Below are positions 32,180 through 34,936 of a stretch of DNA of 34,936 bases, piece by piece. Position numbers and translations under genes: made by a program. Source of the stretch: Planctomycetales bacterium (GTDB taxonomy: Bacteria > Planctomycetota > Phycisphaerae > Sedimentisphaerales > Anaerohalosphaeraceae); contig JAKEGM010000028.1 in the NCBI GenBank assembly GCA_022615575.1, positions 1-34,936 of the forward strand. Direction: 5' to 3'. The notes beneath the pieces are model-generated. The model saw only the letters and a program-made list of their open reading frames with translations. It had not been told where the DNA came from and searched no databases. Every line of letters starts with the position of its first letter. Within the stretch, counting starts at the first letter, position 1.

Positions 32180-33256
32180 ATGAGCAAGGAAAAATTTCTC
32201 AGCTACGAACAATCGGGGGTGAGCATTGACGCCAATGACCGCATGGTCGAACGCATCGGCCGTTCGGTCGCCTCCACACACGGTCCTCGCGTCATCCACC
32301 TGGAAAACGGATTTGCCGGCCTGTTTCGTCTGGACTATGACGAGCGCCTGTTCAAGCGAAACTACCGCCAGCCGGTTCTGGTGGGCTGTACGGACGGCGT
32401 CGGAACCAAGGTGCTGATCGCCCAGGCGATGGGACGTTATGATACCGTCGGCATCGACCTGGTGGCGATGAGCGTCAACGACATGATCGTTCAGGGCGCC
32501 GAGCCGCTGTTCTTTCTCGATTATCTGGGCGTCAACAAGCTCGACCCCGAGGTCATCGCGCAAATGGTGGAAAGCGTCGCCGCTGGCTGCCGGATGGCGG
32601 ATTGCGCCCTCATCGGCGGCGAAACGGCGGAAATGCCGGATATCTACGACAAGAAAGAGGAATACGACATGGCCGGCTTCGCGGTCGGCGTCGTGGAGCG
32701 CGACCGTGTCATCACCGGCAGCGGTGTGCAGAAAGGCGATGTCGTGCTGGGGCTGGCTTCCAGCGGCATTCACAGCAACGGCTATACGCTGGTGCGCCAT
32801 ATCTGCTTTAAGAAAAACAAGCTGAAAGCAACCGACCGCATCGCGGAACTGGATGGCGCCCGTCTGGGCGATGTCCTGCTGGAGCCGACGCGGATTTACG
32901 TGCGTTCCATCGTCAACCTGCTGCACAGCTACAAGGTCAAAAAGGTTGTGCACGGCATGGCGCATATCACCGGCAGCGGGCTGGTCGGCAACATTCCGCG
33001 CGTTCTGCCAACGGACTGCAACGCCGTTTTGAAGAAAAGCGCCTGGCCCGTACCGAAAATTTTCCGCTATTTGCAGAAAATCGGGCCGGTGGAAGAATAC
33101 GAAATGTACCGTGTGTTTAATATGGGCATCGGGTTTGTGCTGATTGTGGCAGCGGACTTTGCCGACGCAATACAGGCCAAACTGACCAAATCCGGCGAAC
33201 AGGTCTATCGGATTGGAATGATTGCCGCCGGCACACGGAAGGTTGTCTTAAAATAA
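32180..33256 (+). CDS. purM: Phosphoribosylformylglycinamidine cyclo-ligase (AIR synthetase)
   Basis: 358 residues. YEQSGVSIDANDRMVERIGR, the VGCTDGVGTKVLIAQ loop, GIDLVAMSVNDMIVQGAEPL and LIGGETAEMPDIY are the PurM/ATP-grasp-like signatures, and MAHITGSGLVGNIPRVLP closes the active site. It converts FGAM to AIR, later in the same pathway as PurF. ATG follows the purF TAA directly, so translation is likely coupled. The C-terminus is ordinary for the family. Confidence 0.95.
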   Translation: MSKEKFLSYEQSGVSIDANDRMVERIGRSVASTHGPRVIHLENGFAGLFRLDYDERLFKRNYRQPVLVGCTDGVGTKVLIAQAMGRYDTVGIDLVAMSVNDMIVQGAEPLFFLDYLGVNKLDPEVIAQMVESVAAGCRMADCALIGGETAEMPDIYDKKEEYDMAGFAVGVVERDRVITGSGVQKGDVVLGLASSGIHSNGYTLVRHICFKKNKLKATDRIAELDGARLGDVLLEPTRIYVRSIVNLLHSYKVKKVVHGMAHITGSGLVGNIPRVLPTDCNAVLKKSAWPVPKIFRYLQKIGPVEEYEMYRVFNMGIGFVLIVAADFADAIQAKLTKSGEQVYRIGMIAAGTRKVVLK

Positions 33257-33279
33257 GTCAAATCAAAGGTTAAAAAGCA

Positions 33280-34329
33280 ATGGGCAAGACATCGGAAACC
33301 CCGTCCCGTCGGACGCTGCCCTTCGGGCTTGTTCTTCAGTGTGTTTTTGCCCTGCTCCTTTACGCCTTTTTCTCGATTTATCTGTTCCGGCCGTACATGA
33401 GCCGCTTTTCCACCGCGCATTCTCTTTATGATGTTCTCAATCCCGCCGCCGCCGCCCTCGGAGCGTACTTTCTCAGCAAACGCTGGGTTTATCATTGGAC
33501 GCCTTCGCTGTTTGCGGGAGCGGCGTATGGATTCGGGCCGTTTGGGCTTGGATTTACGGCCTTTCATCCGCTGGCGGGCTTGTCATGGATGATGGTTCCC
33601 TGGCTGCTGCTGCCGGCGGTCTATTGGCGGCGGGGCAAGGAGCCGGATATGGTTCGCCTTTGCGGGCGGGCGATGTTTTCGCTTTTGCCATTTGCCTGGA
33701 TTATCCTTGTGTTTTGGATTTCGGCCAAGCCGTGGTTCGGGCCGGTCTCAATACTGCCGCAAAACACCGCCCTGACACTGCGCGATTTTATGGGTCTGAT
33801 TTTTCCACTGCATGAGGCGGGGAAGCATCTGATTTTCGGCCTTTATCATGCGTCTTTGGCGATGGCCCTGATGGGGGTGTTTGTGTTTGCCAAACTCCAG
33901 CGGATTGCCCTCTTGATTCCCATTGCCGTCGGATTGATGCTGGCGTTCTGGGAGCCGGTTTTTCAGGTCAGCCCGGCGGTGTGGGCGGCGTTTCCGATTT
34001 TGTTTCTTTCGGTGCTGTGCGGGCTGGGCTTTGAAACGCTGATGACGGCCGGAAAGCCCGATTCCAAGTGGATTGCCGTCTGCGCGGGATTTGCGACCGG
34101 TTTGGCCGCATTCTTCGGCGGGCTGTCGATTCGCATTATCCTTGTCTCGCCGGAGGTCTTTAAGCTGACGGCCCTGATGTACGGCGCGGCCGCGGCGGCC
34201 CTGTGGTTTTTATTCTTTTTCGCCAGAGCCGGCCTTCGCTGGCCGTGGATGCGATGGGTATTTCTGACCGCCGCGGCGGGAATAGACCTTTTCTTCAGCG
34301 CATGCTACTTCGTCGCTAAATTGTTTTAA
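33280..34329 (+). CDS. Polytopic membrane protein of unknown function
   Basis: 349 residues with about nine or ten hydrophobic segments and short loops. The N-terminus MGKTSETPSRRTLPFG is basic, so inside. Visible features include LRDFMGLIFPLHEAGKHLIF in the middle and HWTPSLFAGAAYGFGPFGLG early on. It reminds me of the multi-pass part of YfhO-like/glycosyltransferase-39-like proteins, but no motif supports a call. It follows purM by 23 nt and may be cotranscribed. The ribosome binding site is weak. High Phe, Ala and Trp content is as expected for an integral membrane protein. Confidence 0.65.
   Translation: MGKTSETPSRRTLPFGLVLQCVFALLLYAFFSIYLFRPYMSRFSTAHSLYDVLNPAAAALGAYFLSKRWVYHWTPSLFAGAAYGFGPFGLGFTAFHPLAGLSWMMVPWLLLPAVYWRRGKEPDMVRLCGRAMFSLLPFAWIILVFWISAKPWFGPVSILPQNTALTLRDFMGLIFPLHEAGKHLIFGLYHASLAMALMGVFVFAKLQRIALLIPIAVGLMLAFWEPVFQVSPAVWAAFPILFLSVLCGLGFETLMTAGKPDSKWIAVCAGFATGLAAFFGGLSIRIILVSPEVFKLTALMYGAAAAALWFLFFFARAGLRWPWMRWVFLTAAAGIDLFFSACYFVAKLF

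Positions 34330-34936
<607 letters not shown>

Noticed and set aside
30998-32965. 655-residue open frame on the minus strand
   Set aside because: It is the antisense shadow of purF and purM, both clearly real.

Overview
The window reads as a chromosomal segment of a planctomycete, most likely class Phycisphaerae (Sedimentisphaerales-like). This is an inference from family content, not from a marker-gene search. The pointers are a short protein of the Planctomycetes/Verrucomicrobia-restricted Minf_1886 type, a large sigma-70 factor with an extended helix-turn-helix N-terminus, a secreted NPCBM-GH27 alpha-galactosidase, a DUF434 protein, and flagellar control genes with little recognisable sequence outside the core motifs. 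Coding density is high and genes are packed into 4-nt-overlapping operons. No CRISPR array, prophage, rRNA or intact transposon is visible.

Layout. (1) 1-2778, plus strand: the end of a surface-sugar cluster with sugar 3,4-ketoisomerase (cut by the edge), hexapeptide acetyltransferase, DegT/DnrJ aminotransferase and GT2 glycosyltransferase. The first three match consecutive steps to a dTDP-3-acetamido-3,6-dideoxyhexose. (2) 2979-14620, minus strand: an information-processing block in transcription order dnaE, membrane protein, tmk, holB, ricT-like PSP1 gene, metG, Minf_1886 gene, sigma factor. The tmk-holB-ricT-metG order resembles the Bacillus tmk-holB-yaaT-metS neighbourhood. (3) A tRNA-Leu(CAG) at 14807, then a minus-strand operon of a 90-aa unknown plus a FetA/FetB-type ABC transporter. 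(4) 17342-18937: a stand-alone M3/M2-like zinc peptidase, flanked by gene-poor DNA.

(5) 19312-21914: a compact flagellar-regulatory cluster with a MerR-type HTH protein, a divergent FlgB-like protein, an FlhG/MinD ATPase and a FliA/WhiG sigma factor. A perfect 19-bp dyad lies before the first gene and a good sigma-28 promoter lies immediately before the sigma-28 gene. (6) 22089-26839: prfB with a programmed +1 frameshift, leucyl aminopeptidase, and secreted alpha-galactosidase. (7) A divergent pair: RNase Z-like metallo-hydrolase (minus) and a DUF434 protein (plus) whose -10 box sits so close to its ATG that the mRNA may be leaderless. (8) A small exported protein and a second DegT aminotransferase (both minus), then purF-purM, a polytopic membrane protein, and the start of a class I aminotransferase cut by the right edge.

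Most worth following up: the FliA/MerR/FlgB-like flagellar module and its regulatory DNA, the HTH-fused sigma factor, and the DUF434 protein, whose acidic residues suggest a NYN/PIN-like nuclease. I did not find a clear-cut undescribed defence or mobile system.
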